Shown one piece after another: positions 1-7,207 of a stretch of DNA of 10,363 bases (positions within the stretch are counted from its first letter, which is position 1; each line of letters begins with the position of its first letter). The stretch is from Ruminiclostridium sp. GTDB taxonomy: Bacteria > Bacillota > Clostridia > DSM-8532. The stretch spans positions 40,088 to 50,450 of the forward strand of contig DOHN01000188.1 in NCBI GenBank assembly GCA_003535195.1, in the 5' to 3' direction. The position numbers and the translations under genes are program-made. Under the pieces are notes generated by a model. It was not told where the DNA came from and made no database searches. It was given only the letters and a program-made list of their open reading frames with translations.

Positions 1-180
1 AAACATCACTCTGCCGCTTTTTAAAATCTCTGATTTTGTTAACGGGTGAGGTTATTATTGCTCAAAAGAGGTTGCTTTCCAAAGTTTGGGGAATACTTAG
101 TAATATCTGGACGAATGGACCGGGTATAAATTTGAGGATTCTGTCGGACAGCCTGGGGAAACCATAGGGGAGAGGGGCTT
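1..180. other. No recognisable gene upstream of carD
   Basis: I can support no gene here. On the + strand one frame is open from the window edge to a TGA at 47-49 and another from position 3 to a TAG near 165. Either could be the tail of an upstream gene, but neither translation shows a motif I recognise. The stretch has no clear intrinsic terminator, so where the upstream transcript ends is unknown. The next block (181-367) is the carD promoter and leader. Confidence 0.4.
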
Positions 181-209
181 TTGACTTTTGAATTCAGGTA
201 GTGTATACT
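181..209 (+). promoter_or_regulatory. Sigma-A promoter for carD-yacL-ispD
   Basis: TTGACT at 181-186 and TATACT at 204-209 are separated by exactly 17 bases. Each hexamer differs from the sigma-A/sigma-70 consensus at one position. Transcription would start near 216, giving a leader of about 150 bases before carD. No other pair of this quality lies between here and the gene, so this is the likely promoter for the three-gene run. It is predicted from sequence only. Confidence 0.75.
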
Positions 210-240
210 CAAGTAAGAGCTTATCATGATCTCCTCAAAT

Positions 241-347
241 AAGCATGGCGTAAGCTTGCCATGGCTTTCATACATACATTTGCCTTAATTCTTTATTAGT
301 ATCACTCTTTTTGCAGGGATAAATTAAAGCGAATGAGAGTATGTATG
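241..347 (+). promoter_or_regulatory. Potentially folded 5' leader of carD
   Basis: Two independent inverted repeats lie in the predicted leader. AAGCATGGC (241-249) can pair with GCCATGGCTT (258-267), leaving one bulged G. CATACATAC (269-277) is an exact 9-base complement of GTATGTATG (339-347), enclosing a 61-base loop that holds a further TTAATT/AATTAA pairing (285-290 with 322-327). The 3' arm of the long stem ends two bases before the carD Shine-Dalgarno AGAAGGAG (350-357). No U-run follows either stem, so these are not intrinsic terminators. I do not recognise a known riboswitch class. Confidence 0.35.
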
Positions 348-367
348 CTAGAAGGAGCGGTTGTTTT

Positions 368-847
368 ATGTTCAGAATAGGGGATAAAATTGTCTATCCT
401 ATGCATGGCGCTGGCATCATTGAATCAATTGAAGAACGCGAAATTCTGGGTGAACGAAAACGTTATTACGTGATGAAGATGCCTTTGGGGGACATGAAAG
501 TCATGATCCCTATCAATAATGTGGATGGAATTGGCATTCGAGGCATCATTGACAAGAATGATGCAGATCGAGTGTTTAAATCTCTCCAGTGTAAATCCTG
601 CGAGCAGTCATCCAATTGGAATAAAAGATACCGGGAAAATATGATTAAAATTAAAAGCGGCAATATATTTGAAGTGGCAGAAGTGGTGAAAACCCTTATA
701 TTAAGGGAAAGAAGCAAGGGCCTCTCTACAGGCGAAAGGAAAATGCTGAGCAGTGCAAAGCAAATTCTGATCAGTGAATTGGTATTGGCCGAAAACATGA
801 ACCCTATGGATGTTGAGGATTTGATTAATGTTCATATAACAACCTAA
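368..847 (+). CDS. carD: CarD/CdnL-family transcription regulator
   Basis: A 159-residue CarD/CdnL-family protein. Family members bind the RNA polymerase beta subunit through an N-terminal Tudor-like domain and touch promoter DNA at the upstream edge of the open complex, changing initiation at rRNA and other promoters. The N-terminus reads MFRIGDKIVYPMHGAGIIE, the typical family opening, and residues 1-70 form the RNA polymerase-interacting domain. Trp84 in the segment NWNKRYRENM matches the conserved tryptophan region of the family. Residues 85-155 are the helical C-terminal domain, including LSTGERKML. I chose the ATG at 368 because AGAAGGAG (350-357) precedes it by 10 bases; an in-frame ATG at 341 adds nine residues unlike the family and would lie upstream of that site. 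It is first in a run with yacL (29-base gap) and ispD. The action on particular promoters is inferred from the family. Confidence 0.93.
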   Translation: MFRIGDKIVYPMHGAGIIESIEEREILGERKRYYVMKMPLGDMKVMIPINNVDGIGIRGIIDKNDADRVFKSLQCKSCEQSSNWNKRYRENMIKIKSGNIFEVAEVVKTLILRERSKGLSTGERKMLSSAKQILISELVLAENMNPMDVEDLINVHITT

Positions 848-876
848 ATGCCACATTCAAAGGGAGATTGGAACAT

Positions 877-1959
877 ATGCTGGATAAGATATTGAGATAT
901 GCTTTTGGGCTTACAGGAGGCCTGACGGGCCTGACTTTAGTTCGCTTTTTACTGATTCAAAACGGAATGACCGAATATCTTACCACCATCCAGGGGATTG
1001 GGCTTATTGTCCTGGTCTCTATTATTTTTGGCGTCGTCATGTTCATTATCGGAGACAGAATTATCCGCTTTACTTTCCACTCCATTGAAAAGGTTGAGAA
1101 CACCATTCAAACCATTACCATATATGAACTGCTGATGGGGGTCGGAGGATTAATAGCGGGGCTTACCATTGCAAATCTTATTTCAATTCCCATTGTAAAA
1201 ATTGATGTGGTGGGGGTACCCATTTCTTTTATTATCAACGTTCTTTTTGGTATTTGCGGAATTTATTTCGCTTTGATTAAGAAAAATGACATCAGTGCGC
1301 TCAGAACAAGGGGCAGATTGCCCAAAACCACTAAGCTTTTGGATACGAGCGCAATTATTGACGGGCGCATTCTGGACTTGAGCCGGACGGGCTTTTTGGA
1401 GGGGGAACTGGTGGTTCCGGGCTTTGTGTTAGAGGAGCTCCGGCATCTGGCAGACTCGGCGGACGACATTGTCAGATCTAAGGGTCGGCGCGGCCTTGAT
1501 GTGCTCAATATGCTGAAAAATGACGGCAAATTTCCTATCGCCATCGACAAGTCCGACAGGAACAATCAGATCGAAGTCGATGAACAACTGCTTACAAGGG
1601 CTAAGGAAATGGACGCCAAAATTATTACCAATGACTACAACCTGGGCAAAGTAGCGGCCATCCGCGGTATAGAAGTGCTGAATATCAATGACCTTGCCAA
1701 TTCCATGAAACCGGTGGCCGTATCGGGTGAAGAAATGACCATCCGGATCGTCAAGGAAGGAAAGGAAAACGGCCAGGGGGTGGGATATCTGGAAGACGGC
1801 ACCATGGTTGTGGTAGAATCAGCCTGCAAATTTAAAGGCCAGTGTATCGACGCGGTTGTCACCAGTGTCCTTCAAACCTCGGCGGGCCGTATGGTATTTG
1901 CTAAATTTAAGGCCATCAAGCCTCCGGTCCCCATAGCGGGCGTCGGAGAAAAAGCTTGA
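877..1959 (+). CDS. yacL: Membrane-anchored PIN-TRAM domain protein, YacL family
   Basis: A 360-residue integral membrane protein of the YacL family, which joins N-terminal membrane helices to a cytoplasmic PIN nuclease-like domain and a C-terminal TRAM domain. About four hydrophobic segments cover residues 5-27, 36-58, 84-106 and 109-132. The PIN domain follows at about 150-270, with the expected acidic residues: Asp156 in LLDTSAIIDGRI, Glu186/Glu187 in VLEEL and Asp253 in TNDYNL. These suggest an intact metal-binding site. The TRAM domain, a predicted RNA-binding beta barrel, spans about 280-346. The substrate is not established as far as I know, so RNA cleavage is inference. I chose the ATG at 877 because AAGGGAG (860-866) lies 10 bases upstream; a TTG at 868 would sit almost on that site. 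The pairing with carD upstream and ispD downstream is common in Bacillota. Confidence 0.92.
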   Translation: MLDKILRYAFGLTGGLTGLTLVRFLLIQNGMTEYLTTIQGIGLIVLVSIIFGVVMFIIGDRIIRFTFHSIEKVENTIQTITIYELLMGVGGLIAGLTIANLISIPIVKIDVVGVPISFIINVLFGICGIYFALIKKNDISALRTRGRLPKTTKLLDTSAIIDGRILDLSRTGFLEGELVVPGFVLEELRHLADSADDIVRSKGRRGLDVLNMLKNDGKFPIAIDKSDRNNQIEVDEQLLTRAKEMDAKIITNDYNLGKVAAIRGIEVLNINDLANSMKPVAVSGEEMTIRIVKEGKENGQGVGYLEDGTMVVVESACKFKGQCIDAVVTSVLQTSAGRMVFAKFKAIKPPVPIAGVGEKA

Positions 1960-2009
1960 GTGAGCCTATATCGATTTATACAGGTGTCAATAGCAGGAGA
2001 AATGAATAT

Positions 2010-2708
2010 ATGAAGAAAAATGCAGGCGCCGTAGGCGCCATTATTGTTGCCGCCGGCAGGGGGAACCGGATGGGTCTGGGGTATAATAAAGTTCTTGCCT
2101 CCCTTTCGGGCAGGCCGGTCATTGAATGGACCATAAAACACTTTGCGGATTCAGGGCTCATCAAAAATTTGGTTTTGGTTATAAGTCCTGAGGATGAGGA
2201 TATAATGGGCCGGATCTGTGCGCCGTTTACGGACCGGATGAAGCTGACCCTGGCCTTTGGCGGCGAGGACCGGCAGGATTCGGTGTACCAGGGGCTGAAA
2301 GCACTTCATGAAGAAATTGGCTTGGTTTTGATACACGACGGTGCAAGGCCCTTTATTGACAGGGAACTCATCCTCCGAAGCATTGAAAATGCACAAAAGT
2401 ACGGAGCGGCCTGTGCCGGAATGCCGGTAAAGGATACCATTAAAATGGTGGACATGGGAAATTTTATTTGCTCGACCCCTGAAAGAGGGCTTTTGTGGAG
2501 CGCCCAGACGCCGCAGGCTTTTAAAAAAGAGATTATCCTGGAGTCTTATGATCGGGCGTACCAGGAAGGAATCCGGAGCACAGATGATGCCGGCCTTGCT
2601 GAAGCCGCAGGTTTTCAGGTTATTATGTTTGAAGGAAGCTACAAAAATATAAAGCTTACATCGGCAGAAGATTTAATTATAGCCGAATCCATCATAAAAA
2701 AGTTATAA
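2010..2708 (+). CDS. ispD: 2-C-methyl-D-erythritol 4-phosphate cytidylyltransferase
   Basis: A 232-residue cytosolic IspD enzyme, normal length for the family. It transfers CMP from CTP to 2-C-methyl-D-erythritol 4-phosphate, the third step of the non-mevalonate (MEP) isoprenoid pathway. The N-terminal nucleotide-binding loop AAGRGNRMG (14-22) is followed by Lys27. Further family motifs are RQDSVYQGL, HDGARP (109-114), DTIK, TPQAF (167-171), TDDA (191-194) and Lys215 in NIKLTSAEDL. Two small departures from the commonest form are NKV in place of PKQ at Lys27 and HDGARP in place of HDAARP; both are conservative. I chose the ATG at 2010 because CAGGAG (1994-1999) lies 10 bases before it. An in-frame TTG at 1956 would add 18 residues unlike the family and overlaps the yacL stop. 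ispF, often directly downstream, is absent here. Confidence 0.95.
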   Translation: MKKNAGAVGAIIVAAGRGNRMGLGYNKVLASLSGRPVIEWTIKHFADSGLIKNLVLVISPEDEDIMGRICAPFTDRMKLTLAFGGEDRQDSVYQGLKALHEEIGLVLIHDGARPFIDRELILRSIENAQKYGAACAGMPVKDTIKMVDMGNFICSTPERGLLWSAQTPQAFKKEIILESYDRAYQEGIRSTDDAGLAEAAGFQVIMFEGSYKNIKLTSAEDLIIAESIIKKL

Positions 2709-2733
2709 AAACTGTTTCCCTTGGTTATAAATT

Positions 2734-2742
2734 TGGTATAAT
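2734..2742 (+). promoter_or_regulatory. Extended -10 promoter for the EF-G2-like gene
   Basis: TGG directly precedes a perfect TATAAT at 2737-2742, matching the extended -10 form (TGnTATAAT). The region where a -35 box should lie (2713-2719) has only weak similarity to consensus, which is typical when an extended -10 compensates. Transcription would begin near 2748, about 92 bases before the gene. The 131-base gap after ispD contains no terminator-like hairpin with a U-run, so readthrough from the carD unit is possible as well. Confidence 0.6.
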
Positions 2743-2787
2743 ATATAAAATAACTTTTGTTCAAAATTAAATAATTGGGCAAAGTTC

Positions 2788-2832
2788 ACAAATCGGCAAG
2801 GCTCGATTTGTAAAATTTAACCGATAAGGGGG
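2788..2832 (+). promoter_or_regulatory. Leader hairpin next to the EF-G2-like gene ribosome site
   Basis: ACAAATCG (2788-2795) and CGATTTGT (2804-2811) form a perfect 8-base stem with an 8-base loop. An overlapping alternative exists: ATCGG (2792-2796) can pair with CCGAT (2821-2825), which directly abuts the Shine-Dalgarno AAGGGGG (2826-2832). The two pairings exclude each other. No U-run follows, so it is not a terminator. A role in translation control is inference. Confidence 0.4.
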
Positions 2833-2839
2833 AATTGAT

Positions 2840-4921
2840 ATGAAAGACTACAATTGTGAAAATATCCGCAATGTATGTCTGCTGGGCCATGGCAATGCGG
2901 GCAAGACAACGCTCGCCGAAGCTATGCTGTTTATGACAGGAGCGACCGACCGTTTTGGCAGCGTTGTCGACGGAAACACGGTAATGGACTATGATCATGA
3001 AGAAATCAAAAGAAAATTTTCAATCTCTACCTCACTTGCTCCGGTTGAATGGAATGACATAAAAATTAATATTATCGACACTCCCGGTTACCTGGATTTT
3101 GTGGGAGAAAAGCTTGAAGGAGTCAGTGTAGCTGACGGTGCTATCATTCTGGTTGGCGCAAAAGACGGTCTCCAAGTTGGTACTGAGAAGGCATGGGCTG
3201 CAGTAAATGAGAAAAAAATTCCCAGAATGTTTTTTATCAGTAAACTTGATGAAGAAAACTCAGACTTTTCAAAAGTCTTTGATCAATTAAAAAATAAATT
3301 CGGAAATTGCGTTGTTGCACTTCAAGTTCCTATTATAGAAAATGGCCAGTTAAAGGGCATTGTTGATATTCCCAAAATGAAAGCTATTTATTTTAATGGC
3401 AAAGATTGTGTTGAGGGCCAGATACCCGAAAATATGCTGAGCCAAATCGAGACTTATAAGGAAGGTATAGCAGAAGTGGTTGCCGAGACCGATGAGGAAC
3501 TGATGGAGAAATATTTCGGCGGTGAACATTTTACCGACGAGGAAATCCGGAAGGGCATCAAGCTCGGTGCATCAAACGGCGATATCGCTCCCGTGCTCTG
3601 CGGTTCATCGGTACAGAAAGCAGGCGTACGTCTGCTGATGGAATCCATCATAAAATTCATGCCGGCTCATTGCGAAAAAACAAAGGTAAAAGTTCTGGAC
3701 AGCGCTACTCGTGAGCCGATTGAAATTTCGATAGATGAAAAGCAACCTATAGTTCAGGTCTTTAAAACCATTGCTGATCCATTTGTTGGTAAAATATCTT
3801 TCTTAAAAGTAATTTCCGGCACCATGACTGCTGATAGCATACTTTATAATGTGAATAAGGAAAAACCCGAAAAGATCAGCGCTATTTTTGCCATGAGGGG
3901 CAAGCAGCAGATAAATCTCTCCAAATTAGTATGCGGAGATATTGGTGCTGTGGCAAAACTAACTGTGACTGGTACCAACGATACCCTATGCTCGAAGGAA
4001 AAACCAGTTCTGATGGAGCCCATCCAATTTCCGGAACCCATGCTGGGTATGGCAATTATGCCGAAAGCGAAGGGCGATGAGGATAAAATCGGTTCGGGTC
4101 TTAACAGGCTTCTGGAAGAGGATCCGACATTTAAAATGTATCTTCATCCCGAAACTAAGCAGACCTTAATCTATGGTACAGGCGACCAGCATCTGGATGT
4201 CATTATAAGCAAGCTTAAAAATAAGTTTAAGGTTGAGGTCGAATTGGTCGATCCTATCGTACCTTATCGTGAAACCATTAAAAAGAAGGTTAAGGTGGAA
4301 GGAAAGCACAAAAAACAGAGCGGCGGCCATGGCCAATTCGGAGATGTATGGGTTGAATTCGAGCCGGGTCCCACAGAGGATCTGACCTTTGAAGAGAAAG
4401 TTTTTGGCGGTGCTGTTCCAAAACAATATTTCCCGGCTGTTGAAAAAGGTTTGAGGGAAAGCATGCAAAAAGGCGTTCTGGCCGGTTACCCGGTGGTTCA
4501 TTTGAAGGCAACCTTGGTGGATGGCAAATACCATGATGTAGACTCCTCTGAAATGGCCTTTAAAATTGCTGCCAGCCTGGCCTATAAGGAAGGTATGAGG
4601 CAGGCAGGCCCCGTTATTTTAGAGCCGATCTGCCACGTTGAAGTTCATGTGCCCGACGATTATATGGGTGATATTATCGGAGATCTCAATAAACGCCGCG
4701 GCCGTGTTCTTGGAATGAATCCCCAGGAGCATGGTGTTCAGCAGGTTGTGGCTGAGGTTCCCCAGGCGGAAATGTTCCGCTACGCAACGGATCTTCGTTC
4801 TATTACCCAGGGCAGGGGCTGGTTTGCCATGAATTTTGAGCGCTATGAAGAAGCTCCTCCCATGGTGGCCGATAAGGTTATCGCCGAGGCCAAGGCTAGA
4901 ACAGAGGGCAATGCTGAGTAA
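2840..4921 (+). CDS. fusA2: Elongation factor G paralogue, EF-G2-like
   Basis: A 693-residue five-domain EF-G homologue. The GTPase domain has a P-loop GHGNAGKT (16-23), a G3 motif DTPGY at 80-84 where canonical EF-G has DTPGH, and a G4 motif SKLD at 134-137 where canonical EF-G has NKxD. The divergent switch I is around FSISTSLAPVEW. Domain IV is well preserved: QSGGHGQFGDV (493-503) and YHDVDSSEMAFKIAA starting at 564. These features fit the EF-G2 subfamily rather than the main translocase. Canonical EF-G catalyses ribosome translocation; I recall the mycobacterial EF-G2 being reported to bind nucleotide but lack ribosome-dependent GTPase activity, so the role here is uncertain. The ATG at 2840 has AAGGGGG seven bases upstream. 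The gene has its own promoter and terminator and seems monocistronic. The symbol is by analogy. It could be named plain fusA if no other copy exists, but its motifs argue against that. Confidence 0.85.
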   Translation: MKDYNCENIRNVCLLGHGNAGKTTLAEAMLFMTGATDRFGSVVDGNTVMDYDHEEIKRKFSISTSLAPVEWNDIKINIIDTPGYLDFVGEKLEGVSVADGAIILVGAKDGLQVGTEKAWAAVNEKKIPRMFFISKLDEENSDFSKVFDQLKNKFGNCVVALQVPIIENGQLKGIVDIPKMKAIYFNGKDCVEGQIPENMLSQIETYKEGIAEVVAETDEELMEKYFGGEHFTDEEIRKGIKLGASNGDIAPVLCGSSVQKAGVRLLMESIIKFMPAHCEKTKVKVLDSATREPIEISIDEKQPIVQVFKTIADPFVGKISFLKVISGTMTADSILYNVNKEKPEKISAIFAMRGKQQINLSKLVCGDIGAVAKLTVTGTNDTLCSKEKPVLMEPIQFPEPMLGMAIMPKAKGDEDKIGSGLNRLLEEDPTFKMYLHPETKQTLIYGTGDQHLDVIISKLKNKFKVEVELVDPIVPYRETIKKKVKVEGKHKKQSGGHGQFGDVWVEFEPGPTEDLTFEEKVFGGAVPKQYFPAVEKGLRESMQKGVLAGYPVVHLKATLVDGKYHDVDSSEMAFKIAASLAYKEGMRQAGPVILEPICHVEVHVPDDYMGDIIGDLNKRRGRVLGMNPQEHGVQQVVAEVPQAEMFRYATDLRSITQGRGWFAMNFERYEEAPPMVADKVIAEAKARTEGNAE

Positions 4922-4954
4922 AATACTTAAAACTGCATAAGCTATATGCACTTG

Positions 4955-5000
4955 TCCCCCTGATGGCGTTACCAGAACGGTCAGGGGGATTGTTTTCTTC
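4955..5000 (+). terminator. Intrinsic terminator after the EF-G2-like gene
   Basis: TCCCCCTGA (4955-4963) pairs perfectly with TCAGGGGGA (4981-4989). Inside the loop CGTT (4967-4970) can also pair with AACG (4976-4979), lengthening the hairpin. A T-rich run TTGTTTTCTTC follows at 4990-5000. This is a strong Rho-independent terminator and separates the EF-G paralogue from the ctsR operon. Confidence 0.92.
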
Positions 5001-5016
5001 AATTTGCAATTTAGTC

Positions 5017-5046
5017 GTGATGTGCCAAAAACATCACTCATGGCAC
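5017..5046. other. Overlapping inverted repeats between terminator and ctsR promoter
   Basis: GTGATGT (5017-5023) is exactly complementary to ACATCAC (5031-5037), and the overlapping GTGCC (5022-5026) is complementary to GGCAC (5042-5046). The two stems cannot form together. They lie upstream of the predicted ctsR promoter and downstream of a strong terminator, so they may not be transcribed at all. A DNA-binding site or degenerate sequence are both possible, and I recognise no known operator. Confidence 0.25.
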
Positions 5047-5078
5047 TAATTATGAATTGAATTTAGAATTGCCGACTC

Positions 5079-5107
5079 TTGAAATATAAATTGGAATAGT
5101 TTATAAT
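5079..5107 (+). promoter_or_regulatory. Sigma-A promoter of the ctsR operon
   Basis: TTGAAA (5079-5084) and a perfect TATAAT (5102-5107) are separated by 17 bases. The predicted start, near 5114, falls inside the CtsR operator, so repressor binding would block RNA polymerase directly. The leader is about 40 bases. I see no CIRCE element, which would indicate HrcA control. Confidence 0.88.
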
Positions 5108-5124
5108 AGTCAAAGAAAGTCAAA
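5108..5124 (+). promoter_or_regulatory. CtsR operator (tandem heptamer)
   Basis: The sequence AGTCAAA-GAA-AGTCAAA is a perfect direct heptamer repeat with a three-base spacer, matching the CtsR-box consensus of two (A/G)GTCAAA units separated by three bases. It begins immediately after the -10 hexamer and covers the predicted transcription start. Known biology of the family: dimeric CtsR binds this site at normal temperature and releases it on heat or thiol stress, derepressing the clp genes. Confidence 0.95.
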
Positions 5125-5152
5125 GTTGGTTAGTAAAAAATGAGGTGATACC

Positions 5153-5614
5153 ATGGCAAGACTCAGCGATATTATTGAATCCTTTCTAAAAACACTGATA
5201 AATGAGGAAGAAGGCGCTGTGGAAATACAGAGGAACGAGCTTGCCAGCAAGTTTAACTGTGTTCCGTCACAGATCAATTATGTGATTTCCACACGTTTTA
5301 CAACCGATAAAGGTTATTATGTGGAAAGCCGGCGCGGCGGCGGGGGATATATCAGTATAAAAAGGCTGAAAACGGGATGCGCAGGAGATTATTTGATGCA
5401 TATCATTACTTCGGTGGGGGATAAAATTTCCCAGCATACCTGCGAGATATTTATTCATAACTTCGTGGATTATAATATTATAGAAGACCGCGAAGCCATG
5501 CTCATGAAGGCGGCTACCTCCGACAGGGCTTTCATGGAGGTTCCCATAGATAAACGGGATGAAGTGAGAGCCGCCATATTGAAGAATATGCTCATGAGCC
5601 TGACGGTGATATAA
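5153..5614 (+). CDS. ctsR: Class III heat-shock repressor CtsR
   Basis: A 153-residue repressor of the class III heat-shock (clp) genes, normal length for the family. The N-terminal winged helix-turn-helix occupies about residues 1-70, with a recognition region around LASKFNCVPSQINYVISTRF. The wing carries the highly conserved RRGGGGYI (60-67); the tetraglycine loop of CtsR is known as the heat-sensing element. The C-terminal part (75-153) is the dimerisation domain that is contacted by adaptor and Clp proteins. The ATG at 5153 has GAGGTGAT five bases upstream. It is the first gene of the operon, 14 bases before mcsA. The operator at 5108-5124 indicates autorepression. Confidence 0.96.
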   Translation: MARLSDIIESFLKTLINEEEGAVEIQRNELASKFNCVPSQINYVISTRFTTDKGYYVESRRGGGGYISIKRLKTGCAGDYLMHIITSVGDKISQHTCEIFIHNFVDYNIIEDREAMLMKAATSDRAFMEVPIDKRDEVRAAILKNMLMSLTVI

Positions 5615-5628
5615 CGGAGGTGGTATCT

Positions 5629-6126
5629 GTGCCGCTTTGTGCAATTTGTAAACAAAGGGAAGCGACTGTCTACCTTACACAGATCATTAACGGTAAAAAA
5701 ACGGAGATGGCTATATGCGGCCATTGTGCCGGTGCAAATGCAATCAAGATCGATATCAACTCACTGTTGACAGGGCTGCTGGGCTTTAGCCAGCAACCCG
5801 AGAAAGCTCCCGAAAATGTATTGAAATGCGATCAATGCGGCATGACGGCAGAGGAGTTTAATAATACGGGTAAAATGGGCTGTGCCAGGTGCTATGAGGT
5901 CTTTTTCGGGCCGATGCAGGACTTGCTGACCCGGATACATGGCAATACCAGTCACCGGGGAAAGGTTCCCAGGAAAATAGAGTATGAATTATCGGCGGAG
6001 GAACAGTTAAAACAGCTGAAGGAGGAGCTTCAGGAATGTATTCGTACTGAGGCTTATGAGCGGGCGGCTCAAATCCGGGATCGGATCAAATACCTGGAAA
6101 GTCAGGAAGGAGGCCAGCATCCGTGA
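5629..6126 (+). CDS. mcsA: Zinc-finger activator of the protein arginine kinase, McsA
   Basis: A 165-residue McsA protein, the activator and partner of the arginine kinase McsB. Two pairs of CxxC-type motifs are seen: Cys4/Cys7 with Cys30/Cys33 (CGHC), and Cys67/Cys70 with Cys85/Cys88. These predict two zinc-binding modules, which in the family also make the kinase complex sensitive to thiol oxidation and metals. Residues 123-157 form a UVR (UvrB/UvrC-type) helical hairpin, ending in AYERAAQIRDRIKYLE. I chose the GTG at 5629 because GGAGG (5616-5620) lies eight bases upstream; an in-frame GTG at 5620 overlaps that site and would add three residues. The stop overlaps the mcsB start by four bases, indicating coupled translation of kinase and activator. 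Confidence 0.93.
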   Translation: MPLCAICKQREATVYLTQIINGKKTEMAICGHCAGANAIKIDINSLLTGLLGFSQQPEKAPENVLKCDQCGMTAEEFNNTGKMGCARCYEVFFGPMQDLLTRIHGNTSHRGKVPRKIEYELSAEEQLKQLKEELQECIRTEAYERAAQIRDRIKYLESQEGGQHP

Positions 6127-7175
6127 ACAAATGGTATATTGATATAGGACCGGATTCGGATGTGGTGGTATCCAGCAGGATACGTCTGGCGCGGAATTTT
6201 AAGGAATATCCGTTTCCCCAGAGAAGCCTTCCGGAGCAGCAGGAAAATGTCATCCGTGAAACATGTGACGCGCTTTTTTCAAATAACCCCAAGCTTCAGG
6301 ACAGCTTTTCTTTAATGCGCTTCAAAGAACTATCACCCGTTGAAAAACAGGTTTTGGTGGAAAAGCATCTGGTCAGCAAGGAACTTGCGGAGAGCAGCCT
6401 TGAAGTGGGAGCCCTTATCAGCAAAGACGAGCAGATCAGCATTATGTTCAATGAAGAGGATCATTTGAGAATACAGTGTCTGGCCTCGGGCATGCAGCTG
6501 GAGAAAGCCTTTGATATATGCAATTATCTTGACAATCTTATTTCCGAAAAAATTGAATATGCTTTTAACGACACCATTGGATATCTGACCAGCTGCCCTA
6601 CCAACGTGGGGACGGCAATTCGGGTATCTCTGCAGCTTCACCTGCCCGCCCTTACCATGACGGGATATATTCGTTCCATACTGGAATCCTGCGGCAAGCT
6701 GGGACTTGCTGTCAGAGGCCTCTATGGCGAAAATACGGAGGCTTCCGGTAATATGTACCAGATCTCTAACCAGATCACCCTTGGCAAAAGTGAAAATGAC
6801 ATTGTTATGAGCATCAAGAGCATCAGCTATCAAATTATAGAACAGGAGAGGCTTTTGCGGACCAAGCTCCTGAGTAAGAGCGGAAACGTGCTGGAAGACC
6901 GTATTATGCGTTCCTATGGCATACTGCGGTATTGCCGGAACCTTTCCTCGGATGAGGCCCTTCAAAAACTCTCGGATGTTCGTTTGGGAATCGATTTGGG
7001 ACTCATTACCGGACTGACGGAGATTGATATCAATGAAATGATATTGGGCATACAGCCCGGCAGCCTGCAAAAAACAGCCGGGAAATTATTGAATCAGGAA
7101 GAACGGGATTATTTGAGAGCAAACTATGTGAGAAAACATATTGAAGATAAATCAGAAGATAAGGGTAAAGAATAA
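6123..7175 (+). CDS. mcsB: Protein arginine kinase McsB
   Basis: A 350-residue cytosolic protein arginine kinase related to metazoan phosphagen (creatine/arginine) kinases. It uses ATP to phosphorylate arginine side chains, and in Bacillus the phospho-arginine marks CtsR and damaged proteins for ClpC-ClpP degradation. Visible catalytic-domain features are SSRIRLARN (17-25) for nucleotide binding, NEEDHLRIQ from residue 110, and the active-site cysteine Cys158 in SCPTNVGTA, matching the CPTN/S-x-G motif of guanidino kinases. The C-terminal part (about 250-340), with [15 protein letters not shown], is the McsB-specific domain. The start is a GTG overlapping the mcsA stop, with GGAGG about 11 bases upstream. 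No key residue appears lost, so I expect an active enzyme rather than a pseudokinase. Confidence 0.95.
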   Translation: MNKWYIDIGPDSDVVVSSRIRLARNFKEYPFPQRSLPEQQENVIRETCDALFSNNPKLQDSFSLMRFKELSPVEKQVLVEKHLVSKELAESSLEVGALISKDEQISIMFNEEDHLRIQCLASGMQLEKAFDICNYLDNLISEKIEYAFNDTIGYLTSCPTNVGTAIRVSLQLHLPALTMTGYIRSILESCGKLGLAVRGLYGENTEASGNMYQISNQITLGKSENDIVMSIKSISYQIIEQERLLRTKLLSKSGNVLEDRIMRSYGILRYCRNLSSDEALQKLSDVRLGIDLGLITGLTEIDINEMILGIQPGSLQKTAGKLLNQEERDYLRANYVRKHIEDKSEDKGKE

Positions 7176-7207
7176 GAGGATATTCCATTAAAGAAGAGGT
7201 GAAAACT

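Noticed and set aside
3..167. Open + strand frame at the window edge, possibly the tail of an upstream gene
   Set aside because: No recognisable motif, no start in view, and another frame is also open for 15 codons, so the evidence is not enough to call a partial gene.
39..275. Minus-strand open frame of 62-78 codons opposite the carD promoter
   Set aside because: The translation resembles no protein I know, the best internal ATG (225-227) has a GAGGAG only three bases away, and it runs across the strong + strand carD promoter.
2701..2730. Repeated TTATAA after ispD as a terminator
   Set aside because: The stem would be only six A/T pairs with a 16-base loop and no T-run.
6333..7070. Long minus-strand open frame (245 codons) inside mcsB
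   Set aside because: It is a shadow of the clearly conserved mcsB frame, has no ribosome site and shows no family motif.
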